Assembly: GCF_023544445.1 (NCBI RefSeq)
Contig: NZ_JALPVJ010000018.1
Coordinates: 124,001 to 188,000 of the forward strand
Length of the DNA stretch: 64,000 nt
Reading direction: 5' to 3'
Source: Actinoplanes sp. M2I2
GTDB taxonomy: Bacteria > Actinomycetota > Actinomycetes > Mycobacteriales > Micromonosporaceae
Shown: one piece after another, positions 1 to 8,490 of the stretch
Position numbering within the stretch: the stretch's first letter is position 1
Layout of the letters: each line of letters begins with the position of its first letter
Program-made: the position numbers and the translations under genes
Notes under the pieces: generated by a model
Seen by the model: the letters and a program-made list of their open reading frames with translations, nothing else
What the model was told of the DNA's origin: nothing
Database searches by the model: none

Positions 1-553
1 ACGCCAGGAACGCCTCCACGACGTCGTCGAGCGGCACGCCGGCTGGCCCCAGATCGGACTCCACCGCCGCCAGCCGGCGGCGCAACCTCGTACGGGAAAG
101 GGTGTCGGAGACGCGCGGGGCGTCGGCGTGACCCAGTGCGTACGCCATCGTCTCGCCGACTCCCATCCCGCACGAACCGTGACGGCTCACGCCGCGAGCC
201 GCCTCCCGGCGCCGGTTCGCCGCCCGATGCCACGGAGTGGCCAAAAGCGCGTCGCCATCAACCGTGAGCAGCTCGAACGGGTTGCCCAACGCAGCCGCTT
301 CGGCGGCCAGCGCGAGCGGATCGACCACCACGAACCGCGTCAGGTGCGTCGGCACACCACGCAGCGTCCCCGAGCCGAACTGCGCGAACGTGTGCTGCCG
401 CCCGTCCTCGGTGACCACATTGTGCGCGGCCTGCGCTCCCCCGTTGAACCGCAGCACCGCCCGTACGGTGGCCGCCGCGCACAGAGCGTCGACCACCGTC
501 CCCTTGCCGGCGTCCCCGTAACCGAGGTCGACGACCGCGACATGCTCGTTCAC
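1..553 (-). CDS. Adenylosuccinate synthetase-like protein (3' end outside window)
   Basis: Translating the minus strand from a GTG at 553 gives VNEHVAVVDLGYGDAGKGT. GDAGKG matches the GDEGKG P-loop of PurA (IMP + Asp + GTP to adenylosuccinate). A following RFNGGAQAAHNV resembles PurA's RFQGGNNAGHTV, and HGSCGMGVGET sits where PurA has its RGIGPAY-type segment. The GTG overlaps the TGA of the upstream vWA gene by 4 bases (GTGA), so the two are translationally coupled. The sequence is clearly divergent, and its place in a regulatory-looking operon rather than a purine locus suggests a paralogue with another nucleotide or substrate (inference). About 184 codons are visible and the C-terminal half is missing, so catalytic completeness cannot be judged. 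Confidence 0.75.
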   Translation of the reverse strand, partial: MNEHVAVVDLGYGDAGKGTVVDALCAAATVRAVLRFNGGAQAAHNVVTEDGRQHTFAQFGSGTLRGVPTHLTRFVVVDPLALAAEAAALGNPFELLTVDGDALLATPWHRAANRRREAARGVSRHGSCGMGVGETMAYALGHADAPRVSDTLSRTRLRRRLAAVESDLGPAGVPLDDVVEAFLA

Positions 554-1506
554 AGCCGCTCGTTCCCCGAGCCCGCGTCCCCCACCGGCAGCTGCGTGCG
601 CCGCACCACCCCGCCACGCTGCAGCGGAGCGAGAGCCTTACCGACCGTGCCCCGGTGCGCGGACCCGACCTCGACCAGATCGTCGAGCCCCGCGTCCAGG
701 TCGATGGTGCCCTCACCGAGACCCACGGTGAGGGCGATCGTCTCGCACACCGCGTCCAGGTCGTCGAGCTCGAGCACGTTCTGTCCCAGCAGCTCCCGCC
801 ACCGCTTGAGCACATCCCGGTTGCCACCGTGACCGGCCGCGACCGGCAACAGGTAGTAGACGTCGTACATCCGGGTCAGCTCGGCGACGATGGCCTCGGT
901 GCTCATCCGCTCGGCCCGCTCCCCGAGAAACTTCTCCACCTCGCGCGGCTTGAGTTTCGCGTACGGCATCTCGTCGCCGATCAGGAACAGGTAGCCGCGC
1001 CGCCCCCGCTTCTCGAACGAGTCGAGCGCCGTGTGCCGCGCCATGAAATACATGGCCAGCTCGTACGACTCCATCATCTGCCCGCCGCCGCCCCCTTCCA
1101 GCACGATCCGGGCCAGGTCGTCGTCCATCCGGTTGTCCGACTCGAACTGCCCGATCTGCAACGGCACCCGGTCGCAGCTGGCGTCGCCGACCGCGCCGAA
1201 CAGGATGTGCGGGTCGGTCGCGTACGACTTGCGGGTCAGCAACCCGAGCAGCTGGGGCAGCTTGGTCTGCAGCACCCGCGGCACCCCACCCATCGACCCC
1301 GTGACGTCGAACAGCACGGCGATCGGCGTACTGAAGGGGTGCTCGTCGCTGTCCCGGCTCTCCCGCTTGCCGACATTGCGAGGGTCGAGCGCCGGGTGGG
1401 CCTGGCGAGCGCCGTTGTCGCTGTAGGCGAAGGCGCTCACCCCCGAGGCCCGCCGGTAGTTGTCGGCGGCGGTGTAGACGTCGGTCGACCAGCGTCCGCT
1501 TCCCAT
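550..1506 (-). CDS. von Willebrand factor A (vWA) domain protein
   Basis: 318 residues. An ATG at 1506 preceded by GGGAG is chosen; the frame stays open upstream but lacks family-like sequence there. After a variable 60-residue start comes IAVLFDVTGSMGG, a MIDAS-type metal-ion adhesion motif (DxTxS instead of the usual DxSxS). An alpha/beta vWA fold follows, including a Gly-rich loop before MMESYELAMYFMARH and the segment YLFLIGDEMPYA. No signal peptide or membrane segment is visible, so it is cytosolic. vWA proteins of this kind act as metal-dependent protein-protein scaffolds. It lies 13 bp after the J-domain/pseudokinase gene and overlaps the PurA-like gene by 4 bp. The partner is unknown. 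Confidence 0.85.
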   Translation of the reverse strand: MGSGRWSTDVYTAADNYRRASGVSAFAYSDNGARQAHPALDPRNVGKRESRDSDEHPFSTPIAVLFDVTGSMGGVPRVLQTKLPQLLGLLTRKSYATDPHILFGAVGDASCDRVPLQIGQFESDNRMDDDLARIVLEGGGGGQMMESYELAMYFMARHTALDSFEKRGRRGYLFLIGDEMPYAKLKPREVEKFLGERAERMSTEAIVAELTRMYDVYYLLPVAAGHGGNRDVLKRWRELLGQNVLELDDLDAVCETIALTVGLGEGTIDLDAGLDDLVEVGSAHRGTVGKALAPLQRGGVVRRTQLPVGDAGSGNERL

Positions 1507-1519
1507 GGTGTTTCTCCCG

Positions 1520-2410
1520 TCAGATCGTGAAGGGCCGGAAGGTCCGCGGCCCGTAGAGGCTGTGCAAAACTTCGTCGAGCTCATCGAGCAGCCGCCAAGC
1601 GTCCTGCGGCCGCATGCGCGGCTTGTCGTAGGCGCACCCGTCGGCAAACCGCCGCAGCCGCCGGGGCGGGTCTTCCATCAGCCGGGTCATCAGCCCGGTA
1701 GCCATATAGATGTCGGTGGCCGGTCCCGCGGTCTTGTCGTTGACAACTTCCGGCGGGTAGGCGTCGCGCCGCCGGGCAACGATCGCCTTGACGCGCGTCC
1801 CCGAGTAACACCAGTCGACCAGCGCAACACCGTGCTGCTCCGGGTGAATCAGCACGTGCTCCTCAAGAACAGCCCCATGCACAACGTCGGCGCGGTGAGC
1901 CCATCCCAAGCCGACGAGCAGCCGACGCCAGATCCAAGCCACGTCGCGCGGATCGCGCTTCCCGACCTCACTGAGCGGCACAAACCCATCCAGCCGCTGC
2001 AGAACGTTGACGCGCCGGCGTTTCCGCTCGTCGTCCTCGTGCCGGTAACTCTCGACCAGCATCGGTGCGTACGGCCGATACTTGGGGTCACCCTGATCCC
2101 ACAGCCGACGCAGCGCGTCGGCCTCGGCCTCCATGAGGTCGCTGTCGGCCGGGTCCCGCGGAATCTTCACCAGCGTGCCCCGGTCGCCGGTCACCAGATC
2201 CGCGACGTCGCCGACGGCCACACGCCGGCTCCGCTCGCGATAAAGCCGCGACAGCTTGGCGAAGGCCTCGGTGGCGGTCGCGCGCTGCGCTCCGGTCACC
2301 GCGTCCGGGTGTACGACCTTCGCGTACGACCGGTAGGCCGCCTCTCCCGCACCGAGCTCGGCGAAGCTGCTCGCCTGCTCGATGCGCGCGACGGCCTCCG
2401 CGAAGCTCAT
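1520..2410 (-). CDS. J-domain protein with degenerate protein-kinase-like domain
   Basis: 296 residues. The N-terminus carries a J-domain-like helix with the HPD motif (KVVHPD, about residues 31-36), the signature that stimulates Hsp70/DnaK ATPase. The C-terminal two thirds resemble a protein kinase: ADVVHGAVLEEHVLI takes the place of the catalytic HRD loop and ALVDWCYSG that of DFG. The catalytic Asp of HRD and the Phe-Gly of DFG are absent, so it is probably a pseudokinase or binding module. The start codon overlaps the TGA of the NUDIX gene (ATGA, 2410-2407), so the two are coupled. J-domain fusions to inactive kinases are seen in actinobacteria, but I know of no assigned function. Confidence 0.8.
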   Translation of the reverse strand: MSFAEAVARIEQASSFAELGAGEAAYRSYAKVVHPDAVTGAQRATATEAFAKLSRLYRERSRRVAVGDVADLVTGDRGTLVKIPRDPADSDLMEAEADALRRLWDQGDPKYRPYAPMLVESYRHEDDERKRRRVNVLQRLDGFVPLSEVGKRDPRDVAWIWRRLLVGLGWAHRADVVHGAVLEEHVLIHPEQHGVALVDWCYSGTRVKAIVARRRDAYPPEVVNDKTAGPATDIYMATGLMTRLMEDPPRRLRRFADGCAYDKPRMRPQDAWRLLDELDEVLHSLYGPRTFRPFTI

Positions 2411-3159
2411 CGGACGTCGTCCTCACGACCGGGCCGCAGCAGCGCGGGATGCAGCAGCTTGGCGTCGCCGGCCCGATAGAGCTTCGGTTTGGGGCCGCCG
2501 CGCTCCCCGCCCCGGGGCGACGTCTGCCCGGTGCCCTCCACGAAACCCGGGACCGAAAGCACCTTGCGGTGAAAGTTCCCGGCGTGCAGTTCCTCGCCCC
2601 ACACCACCGCGTAGACCTGCCGTAGCTCGGCGACCGTGAACTCCCGGTCGACGAAAGCCGTGGCCAGGGGCGTGTATTCGAGTTTCGAACGCGCCCGGTC
2701 GAGCCCGTCGGCGAGAATGACGTCGTGGTCGAAGGCCAGGTCGACGGCCTCGTCGACCGGCACCCAGTAGGCCGCGGCCGCGTCCGAGCCGGCCCGCGGA
2801 TCGGGCAGGCTGGGCGCGAAGGCCAGGTAGGCGACGGTGAGCACCCGCATGCGCGGGTCGCGGCCGGGGTCGCCGTAAGTCTTGAGCTGCTCGAGGTGGA
2901 CCCGCTCGAGCTCACCCTCACCCGGCTGGAGGGCTGTCTCTTCCATGAGCTCGCGCAGCGCAGCCGCTTCGAGGGCTTCGTCGCGGACAAAACCGCCGGG
3001 AAGAGCGCGACGGCCGGCGAACGGCTGCTCACCGCGCTCGACCAGCAGCACGCAGAGCCGACCGGCCCGGATGGTGAGCGCCACGACATCGACGGTCACC
3101 GCCGTCGCCGGGTAGGCCGCCGGGTCGTATCGCGCGAGGAACTCCGCCTCGTCCTGCAT
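2407..3159 (-). CDS. NUDIX hydrolase with NrtR-like C-terminal winged-helix domain
   Basis: 250 residues from the ATG at 3159. The NUDIX box is visible: GGFVRDEALEAAALRELMEE corresponds to GX5EX7REUXEEXGU. A C-terminal region (from about LEYTPLATAFVDREFTVAELRQVY to LLHPALLRP) matches the arrangement of NrtR proteins. In that family a NUDIX domain binds ADP-ribose-type ligands and a winged helix represses NAD-metabolism operons. Here it is the first gene of a four-gene overlapped operon and has an A+T-rich palindromic stretch just upstream, which fits an autorepressor. Whether the NUDIX part still hydrolyses or only senses a ligand cannot be told from sequence; the box residues look intact. 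Confidence 0.85.
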   Translation of the reverse strand: MQDEAEFLARYDPAAYPATAVTVDVVALTIRAGRLCVLLVERGEQPFAGRRALPGGFVRDEALEAAALRELMEETALQPGEGELERVHLEQLKTYGDPGRDPRMRVLTVAYLAFAPSLPDPRAGSDAAAAYWVPVDEAVDLAFDHDVILADGLDRARSKLEYTPLATAFVDREFTVAELRQVYAVVWGEELHAGNFHRKVLSVPGFVEGTGQTSPRGGERGGPKPKLYRAGDAKLLHPALLRPGREDDVR

Positions 3160-3170
3160 CGCCACCACCG

Positions 3171-3205
3171 TTACTCTCAAACTGAGTATTACTCTTCTTG
3201 AGAAG
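3171..3205. promoter_or_regulatory. Candidate operator of the NUDIX/NrtR-like operon
   Basis: An A+T-rich patch 12-46 bp upstream of the NUDIX start holds stacked symmetric elements. There is a perfect 11-bp palindrome GAGTATTACTC at 3184-3194. CTCA-AAC-TGAG lies at 3176-3186 and CTTCT-TG-AGAAG at 3194-3205. TTACTCT is directly repeated at 3171 and 3189, 18 bp apart. This is the position expected for an autoregulatory site of the NrtR-like protein. The rest of the intergenic region (3206-3472) shows nothing further that I can assign except the start region of the next gene. Confidence 0.5.
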
Positions 3206-3472
3206 AACTTAGCGGGCGTGGCAGCCGACGTCAACCCCGAGCGCGAAGGGCGCCCATTACCACCGAAAGACGCTCGGCGGCGGCCGATTTCGCCAAGGGG
3301 AAACGGCTCGGAAGGCCAGACCACAAACAAGTCCAACGGTATTTATCACTCTGGGCAATTGGCCCTTCACGTTTGGTTACGCTTCCGGCGAGACGGCCCG
3401 ACGAAGCGCAGCTGGTCGAGGCCCAACACACACCTACCGATGCGGTTCGAAAGACCGTAGGAGGACCAACGC

Positions 3473-5278
3473 ATGCGTAAGTCCACGTCAAAGGTGAAAG
3501 CGCTGGGAGTTACCGCGCTTTCCGTAGGTGCGACGGCGGCCGCCGTTCTCGTCGCACCGTCAGCGGCATTCGCCGTCGCCGACATCACGTCGATCGCTCC
3601 GAGCGGCGGCCCGACCAACGTTCAGGTCACGGTGACCGGTGCCGCCGGTACCTTCCTCACCGCGACGCCCGCGTTCGTCCTGACGAACGCCACCAGTTGC
3701 CCCGGCACCTACACGGCCACTGCCGCGTCACCGTTCGTGGCATTCGTCGGCACCGGCGGTAGCCGGGTGTCTGAAACCAGGGCGACCTTCACAGTCCCCA
3801 CCACCGCGACCGCCGGTAGCTACAAGGTCTGTGCCTACGGGGGCACGGCCTCGCCGAACAACACTTTGCTGAACGGCGCGACCACTCCTCCTACGTACAC
3901 CGTGGTGCCGAACTCGACCGTCAACCCGACCTCGGGACCGAGCGGCGGCGGCAACACCATCACCGTCACGCTGCCCGCTACCCTGTCGTGGGCGGCGGCC
4001 AATGCGGCGGTCTTCAGCCCGGGCGCGAACAGCTGCTCCGGCACCTACTCGACGAGTGCGGTGACGTCGCCGATCACCCCGAACACGGGCTCCAACACCG
4101 TCGGCACGGTGCCCGTGCCCGTCGGCGTGTCGGGCAGCCTGTCGGCCGCCACTCCGTGGAGTGTCTGCATCTACTCCGGAGCTTCTCTGGTCAACGGCAC
4201 GACTCCGCTGGTCTCGTCGAGCAGCGCGGCCTACAACGTCTCGCTTCCGGCCGTCAGCCTGAGCAGCTCGATCGGCGGCACGGGCGCCAACCTGGTTGTG
4301 TCGTCGACCAACAACTTCCTGACCGGTGCCACGGCTCCCGCCGTTCTGACCTCGTCGGACGTCTGCCCGGCCACGTACCCGGCCGGCCCCGGAGCCGGCA
4401 CGTACGGCAACGTCCTGAAGAGCGCCAACAACCGCGGTGCTTTCGCGCTGCCGTCCGCGGCCTCGGCCGTGGGTACGACTTACAACGCGTGCATCTACTC
4501 TGCCGCGACCACCGGAGCTCGCCTCCTGGCCAATGCGGCCTACACCGTTGCGTCGCCGCCCACCATCAACAGTGTGGCGAGCGGCGGCATCTCGCCGACG
4601 AGCGGCTCGTCGATCGGCGGTGACACGATCACCGTGACCGGTGCCAACTTCCCGATCACCCCGGGCGCGATCACCGCGAGCCTGGGCGGGGTGGCGCTCA
4701 CGAACATCACGCCGATCGACGCCAGCACCTTCACCGCGGTCACGCCCTCGCGCGCCGCTCAGGCGGGCGTTCCGCTCACCGTGACGACCGCGACCGGTAC
4801 GGCGACGCTCGCGTCGGCGTTCAACTACGTGAACGGCATCATCGCCTCGCCGAACACCGCTCCGAACACCTCCAACATCTGGGTGAACATCCGGGGTGTC
4901 GGCTTCCAGTCGCTCAACCTCGACACGGCGACGACGATCCTCACCGCCACTGGTGGCGCGGCCACTGCAGCGCGTATCTATCTCGTTGACGCTCGGGGCA
5001 CCACTGGCAACGTTTACACGCCGGGTGCCAACAACCCGGCTGTGGCCGAGTGCGCCACGCCCACCGTCATCAACGACACCGAACTGTTCTGCAATCTAAA
5101 CCTAATCAGCGGTGCGATCACGCTCAACGCCAGCACTGCCATTCCCAACGCCACTAGCACCCGAGTGCAGAACGGCACCTACACGCTGACCGTGGTCAGC
5201 GACGGCTCCCCGGCCGCGAGCGCTCCCACGCAGAGCGTCGTGTCCAGCGGCTCGACGTTCACGGTCGCCGACTTCTAG
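3473..5278 (+). CDS. Secreted IPT/TIG-domain protein 1
   Basis: 601 residues. A strong RBS (AGGAGG) lies 8 bases before the ATG. The N-terminus is a Sec signal peptide (MRKSTSK, hydrophobic run, AAFA cleavage near residue 34). The mature part is Thr/Ser/Gly-rich with repeated beta-sandwich-like segments, each with one or two Cys in a context such as SCPGTYT or SCSGTYS. A canonical IPT/TIG domain at about 361-450 carries SPTSGSSIGGDTITVTG. The last 130 residues are shared with the secreted protein at 7120-8382 and both end in SSGSTFTV. No LPXTG or membrane anchor is seen, so it is extracellular or loosely wall-bound. IPT/TIG domains are Ig-like folds used in adhesion and ligand binding; the ligand is unknown. 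Confidence 0.85.
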   Translation: MRKSTSKVKALGVTALSVGATAAAVLVAPSAAFAVADITSIAPSGGPTNVQVTVTGAAGTFLTATPAFVLTNATSCPGTYTATAASPFVAFVGTGGSRVSETRATFTVPTTATAGSYKVCAYGGTASPNNTLLNGATTPPTYTVVPNSTVNPTSGPSGGGNTITVTLPATLSWAAANAAVFSPGANSCSGTYSTSAVTSPITPNTGSNTVGTVPVPVGVSGSLSAATPWSVCIYSGASLVNGTTPLVSSSSAAYNVSLPAVSLSSSIGGTGANLVVSSTNNFLTGATAPAVLTSSDVCPATYPAGPGAGTYGNVLKSANNRGAFALPSAASAVGTTYNACIYSAATTGARLLANAAYTVASPPTINSVASGGISPTSGSSIGGDTITVTGANFPITPGAITASLGGVALTNITPIDASTFTAVTPSRAAQAGVPLTVTTATGTATLASAFNYVNGIIASPNTAPNTSNIWVNIRGVGFQSLNLDTATTILTATGGAATAARIYLVDARGTTGNVYTPGANNPAVAECATPTVINDTELFCNLNLISGAITLNASTAIPNATSTRVQNGTYTLTVVSDGSPAASAPTQSVVSSGSTFTVADF

Positions 5279-5317
5279 TCACCAGGCGACTCGCGTAAAG
5301 CCCGACGAGTCATAGCA

Positions 5318-5346
5318 GAAGCCCGGAGCCATTGGCTCCGGGCTTC
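5318..5346. terminator. Bidirectional terminator hairpin
   Basis: A perfect 13-bp stem (GAAGCCCGGAGCC) with the 3-nt loop ATT, followed by TCCTTGTT. It lies between the convergent IPT/TIG gene and the first two-cysteine membrane protein gene and can serve both. Confidence 0.9.
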
Positions 5347-5359
5347 TCCTTGTTCAGGC

Positions 5360-6067
5360 TCAGCGGCCGGCCCACACCTTGTCGATCAGGGCGACACTCC
5401 CCCGCTTCGACGGTTCCGCTCCGGTGGCCACAGTGAAGACGCTCCGATCCGCGCTGACCCGCCAGCAGACCAGCAACGTGGGCCGCTTCCGAGCCGGCTC
5501 GTCCCGGCTGAGCCGGAAGGTCTGCGAGCATCGTGAGGTCCCCACCGGCACGCCCCGGTCGGCCACCCATCCGAGTTCCCGCTGCCCGGTCAGGTCCTGA
5601 TCCGCCGAGACGACCCGAATGCCGTCCACCGTCCGTACGACGACGTCGGCGTCGTTCACCACGCCTCCGCCTCCGACGAGCGGCCGCCGGACAGTCGTGC
5701 CGGCTTCCACGTTCGCTCTCCGGGCAGCGGCCCACTTCTCCGCAACGGCCCGGGACACGTCCCCGGCCTCCATCAAAGACTGGATCTCCCGCTCGGGCGC
5801 CCGGCTCGCGGCCGCCGTAGTCGCCCCCGCGCCGCCGGCCGGAGCAGGGGCCGCCGTAGGCGCTCCCGCGCTGTCGGCCGGGGCGGCCGCCACCGGCAGC
5901 CTCCTCTCGGGTGAGGTGGGGTCGTCCCACGCCAGCAGTCCGACGCCGGCGCTGAGGAGACCGAGCAACCCGGTCGCTCCGGCCGTGACAGCCAGCTTCC
6001 GGCGCCGGGTGAAGGGATTGCCGTTACGGACGGATACTTCTGCGGCGCCCGTTTTCTGGTCGCGCAT
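5360..6067 (-). CDS. Membrane-anchored two-cysteine domain protein, copy 1
   Basis: 235 residues from an ATG at 6067 with AAAGGA upstream. Basic N-terminus, one membrane helix (about 23-47), an Ala/Pro-rich linker, then an extracellular C-terminal domain of about 95 residues. That domain has DLTGQRELGWV, a Cys at 180, FRLS, LLVCWR with Cys 201, RSVFTVA and PSK. The same domain occurs at 6224-6949 and 10462-11232. In all three the two Cys are exactly 21 residues apart, which suggests a disulfide. I do not recognise a named family. It is convergent with the IPT/TIG gene and shares its terminator. Topology is inferred from positive residues before the helix. Confidence 0.8.
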   Translation of the reverse strand: MRDQKTGAAEVSVRNGNPFTRRRKLAVTAGATGLLGLLSAGVGLLAWDDPTSPERRLPVAAAPADSAGAPTAAPAPAGGAGATTAAASRAPEREIQSLMEAGDVSRAVAEKWAAARRANVEAGTTVRRPLVGGGGVVNDADVVVRTVDGIRVVSADQDLTGQRELGWVADRGVPVGTSRCSQTFRLSRDEPARKRPTLLVCWRVSADRSVFTVATGAEPSKRGSVALIDKVWAGR

Positions 6068-6223
6068 TTTCTTGTCCTTTGCAGTTGTCGGCAACGTCGA
6101 ATCACCATCGGCGAATCGACCTCTCAAAACTCCGATGCTGTCACGGACGAAGGTCGCGGAAACGCAGATCGGCCGATCGCCCCGAGGCGACCGGCCGATT
6201 GCCGTACGTTGTCGAATGCGAGC

Positions 6224-6949
6224 TCAGGAAAGCTTCGCCCAAGCCTTGGTGATGGCCGCGACGCTTGCTTCCTTCGACGGCCGCGCCTTCGGGTTGACCG
6301 CGACGGTGTAGACGCTGCGCTCCGCGCTCGTCCGCCAGCACACCAGCAAGGACCGGCGTTCCATCGGCTTCATGTCGTTGCTCAGACGGAACTTCTGCGT
6401 GCACTGGGCCGGGCCTACCGGCTCGCCTTCACCGCCGACCCAGGACAGCTCTTCGTAACCGGTGAGGTCAGCCCGCGCCGACACCACCTTCAGCGTCCCT
6501 TCCGGTGACCGGGCGGACCCGAGATTCTCCACCTTCACGTCTTTCACCGTGGTCAGTGACTTGCTGCTGATGCCCCGCCGCAGCGGCACGCCGTCGGCGG
6601 CGGCCTTGCTCCGGGCGGCGACGATCTCCTTGGAGACCTCGGGGTCCACCTTCTGGACGGCCGTGGCCGCGGGCGACACCGGAGCCGTGACCGTCGGCGA
6701 CGCCGACGAGGTGGTCGGGGTCGACGACGTGACCGGCGCGCTCGAGGGTGCCGGGTCCGCGCTGGTGACCTGGGGCGCCGCCGGCGCGGCGACATCGCGC
6801 AGCTCGGTGTCGTCTCTCGAGTTCTGAACGATCAGGAGTCCGCCGACGCCCAGGACCGCCGCCAGTCCTACCGCTCCGATGGCGGCCTTGCGCTGGGTCG
6901 AGATGCCGGCGCGGCTCTTCGATGAGGGCTCGTGTCCGTGTTCGGCCAT
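6224..6949 (-). CDS. Membrane-anchored two-cysteine domain protein, copy 2
   Basis: 241 residues from the ATG at 6949; an ATG three codons upstream is possible but leaves no room for the GGAAAG ribosome site. Short cytosolic tail, one membrane helix (about 22-42), a Ser/Thr/Pro linker, then the C-terminal domain with DLTGYEELSWV, Cys 183, FRLS, LLVCWRTS (Cys 204), RSVYTVA and RPSK. It is the closest relative of copy 1, which lies downstream on the same strand 156 bp away, so the pair may be a tandem duplication. It is divergent from the second IPT/TIG gene at 7120. Function unknown. Confidence 0.8.
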   Translation of the reverse strand: MAEHGHEPSSKSRAGISTQRKAAIGAVGLAAVLGVGGLLIVQNSRDDTELRDVAAPAAPQVTSADPAPSSAPVTSSTPTTSSASPTVTAPVSPAATAVQKVDPEVSKEIVAARSKAAADGVPLRRGISSKSLTTVKDVKVENLGSARSPEGTLKVVSARADLTGYEELSWVGGEGEPVGPAQCTQKFRLSNDMKPMERRSLLVCWRTSAERSVYTVAVNPKARPSKEASVAAITKAWAKLS

Positions 6950-7119
6950 GCGTCTCATCTTTCCAGGAGGCGTGGCAAATCTGGCTCAAAGCCATCGAAC
7001 CATCCGCCATCGGGACCATATCCCGCGTTTTCCGCAAACCCCGGAGCCGGGCTCACTAGGCTCCACGTGCGCCGACTCCACTCGCCGGCCGCTGCCTCAG
7101 CCATCGGGAGGATTACGCT

Positions 7120-8382
7120 GTGCGCACCGTTCCGCTCGTTCGCGCCGCCTTGGCGAGTTGCGCGTCCACCGCGCTCATCGTCACCGCCACCGCCACGGCC
7201 GCGGCGGCTGCGCCCCCGGTGATGACGCTCAGCAGCATCGGTGGGCCGAGCGGCGGTGGCAACACCATCACCGGCACGGTCGCCGCCACCGCGACGAACC
7301 CGGGGCCGTTCCCGGCCGGCGCCAGTCCGACGGTTCAGTTCCAGTACGTCGGGGGCAAGTCGACCGCCTGCAGCACCAGCGCCAAGGCCGTCGCCGCCAT
7401 CGCCGGGGAGGGCACCACCACGACGGCCGGCGTGCTCACCGTCGACCCCGACCTGGTGAAGCGGATCTCCCAGACGAAGATCGGCTTCCAGGTCCCGGCC
7501 GCTTCCTACCCGGCCACGGTCGACGGCCAGGCCAGCACGGTCAACCCGTCCGGGCTCGTGCTGATCGGCAACCAGACGACGGCGAAGTGGAACATCTGCG
7601 TCTACGACAGCGACTCGACATCGACGAGCACCCTGCTCGCCACCGCGCCGTACACGCTGGCCGTGCGGCCGCTGATCAGCGCTGTCCTGCCGGCGAGCAG
7701 CCCCGTCTCGGGCGGACAGGCGATCACGGTGACCGGTGTCGGGTTCTCCGCCGCCGGGAACTCGACCACGGCGTCCATCGGCGGCGCCTCGCTCACCAAC
7801 GTCCGGGTCGCGGCCAACGGCAAGAGCTTCACCGCGGTGACGGCGGCGCGGTCGGCCGGCGCCAATCTGACGCTCACCGTCAACACTCCGGGCGGCCCGG
7901 TGATCAGTTCCGATCCGGACAACAACGGCAAGGAAGCGGACGGCGACCCGCTGACGGCGGATACGCCGATCTATTTCGAGTACAGCAACGGCGTGACCGT
8001 CACGCCTGACACTGCACCTCCCGGATCCAGAGTCAACATCTCGGTCCGGGGAGTCGGCTTCCAGCAGCTGACCTTCAAAGACACGGCCGCCGCGACGGAT
8101 GCGACCGCACACGTCTTCCTCGTGAAGGACGCCTACGACCCGGCCACCAACCGCGGCGTACAGGAGTGCAAGCAGGTGCTGGTGGTCAACGACACCGAGC
8201 TCATCTGCACCCTCGACCTGAAGGGTGACCGCTTCAACCCCGACGGCACCAGCGCAAGCGGTCCGGTACCCGAGGGCAGCTACACCGTGACCGTTGTGGC
8301 CAGCGGCGCGACGACCGCCGGTGACGCGGCCAAGGCGACGATCGTGAGCAGCGGCTCGACCTTCACCGTCAGCCCGTTCTGA
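7120..8382 (+). CDS. Secreted IPT/TIG-domain protein 2
   Basis: 420 residues. A GTG start is chosen because GGGAGG sits 8 bases upstream and a signal peptide follows at once (MRTVPLVRAALAS, cleavage in AAAAA-PPV near 31). It has an opening repeat with GGPSGGGNTITGTV and an IPT/TIG-like domain at about 186-260 (SSPVSGGQAITVTGVGFS). Its C-terminal part of about 130 residues is homologous to the end of the IPT/TIG protein at 3473 (VSVRGVGFQQL-type start, NDTELICTLDL, ending SSGSTFTV). It probably has the same extracellular role. It lies 108 bp upstream of a subtilase on the same strand, so the two may be co-transcribed. Confidence 0.85.
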   Translation: MRTVPLVRAALASCASTALIVTATATAAAAAPPVMTLSSIGGPSGGGNTITGTVAATATNPGPFPAGASPTVQFQYVGGKSTACSTSAKAVAAIAGEGTTTTAGVLTVDPDLVKRISQTKIGFQVPAASYPATVDGQASTVNPSGLVLIGNQTTAKWNICVYDSDSTSTSTLLATAPYTLAVRPLISAVLPASSPVSGGQAITVTGVGFSAAGNSTTASIGGASLTNVRVAANGKSFTAVTAARSAGANLTLTVNTPGGPVISSDPDNNGKEADGDPLTADTPIYFEYSNGVTVTPDTAPPGSRVNISVRGVGFQQLTFKDTAAATDATAHVFLVKDAYDPATNRGVQECKQVLVVNDTELICTLDLKGDRFNPDGTSASGPVPEGSYTVTVVASGATTAGDAAKATIVSSGSTFTVSPF

Positions 8383-8490
8383 CCCGATCACCCGGCCTCT
8401 GAGCCGGCAACGCATCTGCACCACGGAAAAGTCTGGCGACAGCCGACGCACGGCCGATTCCTCTCCCTGACCACCAAGGGGAGGACGACC

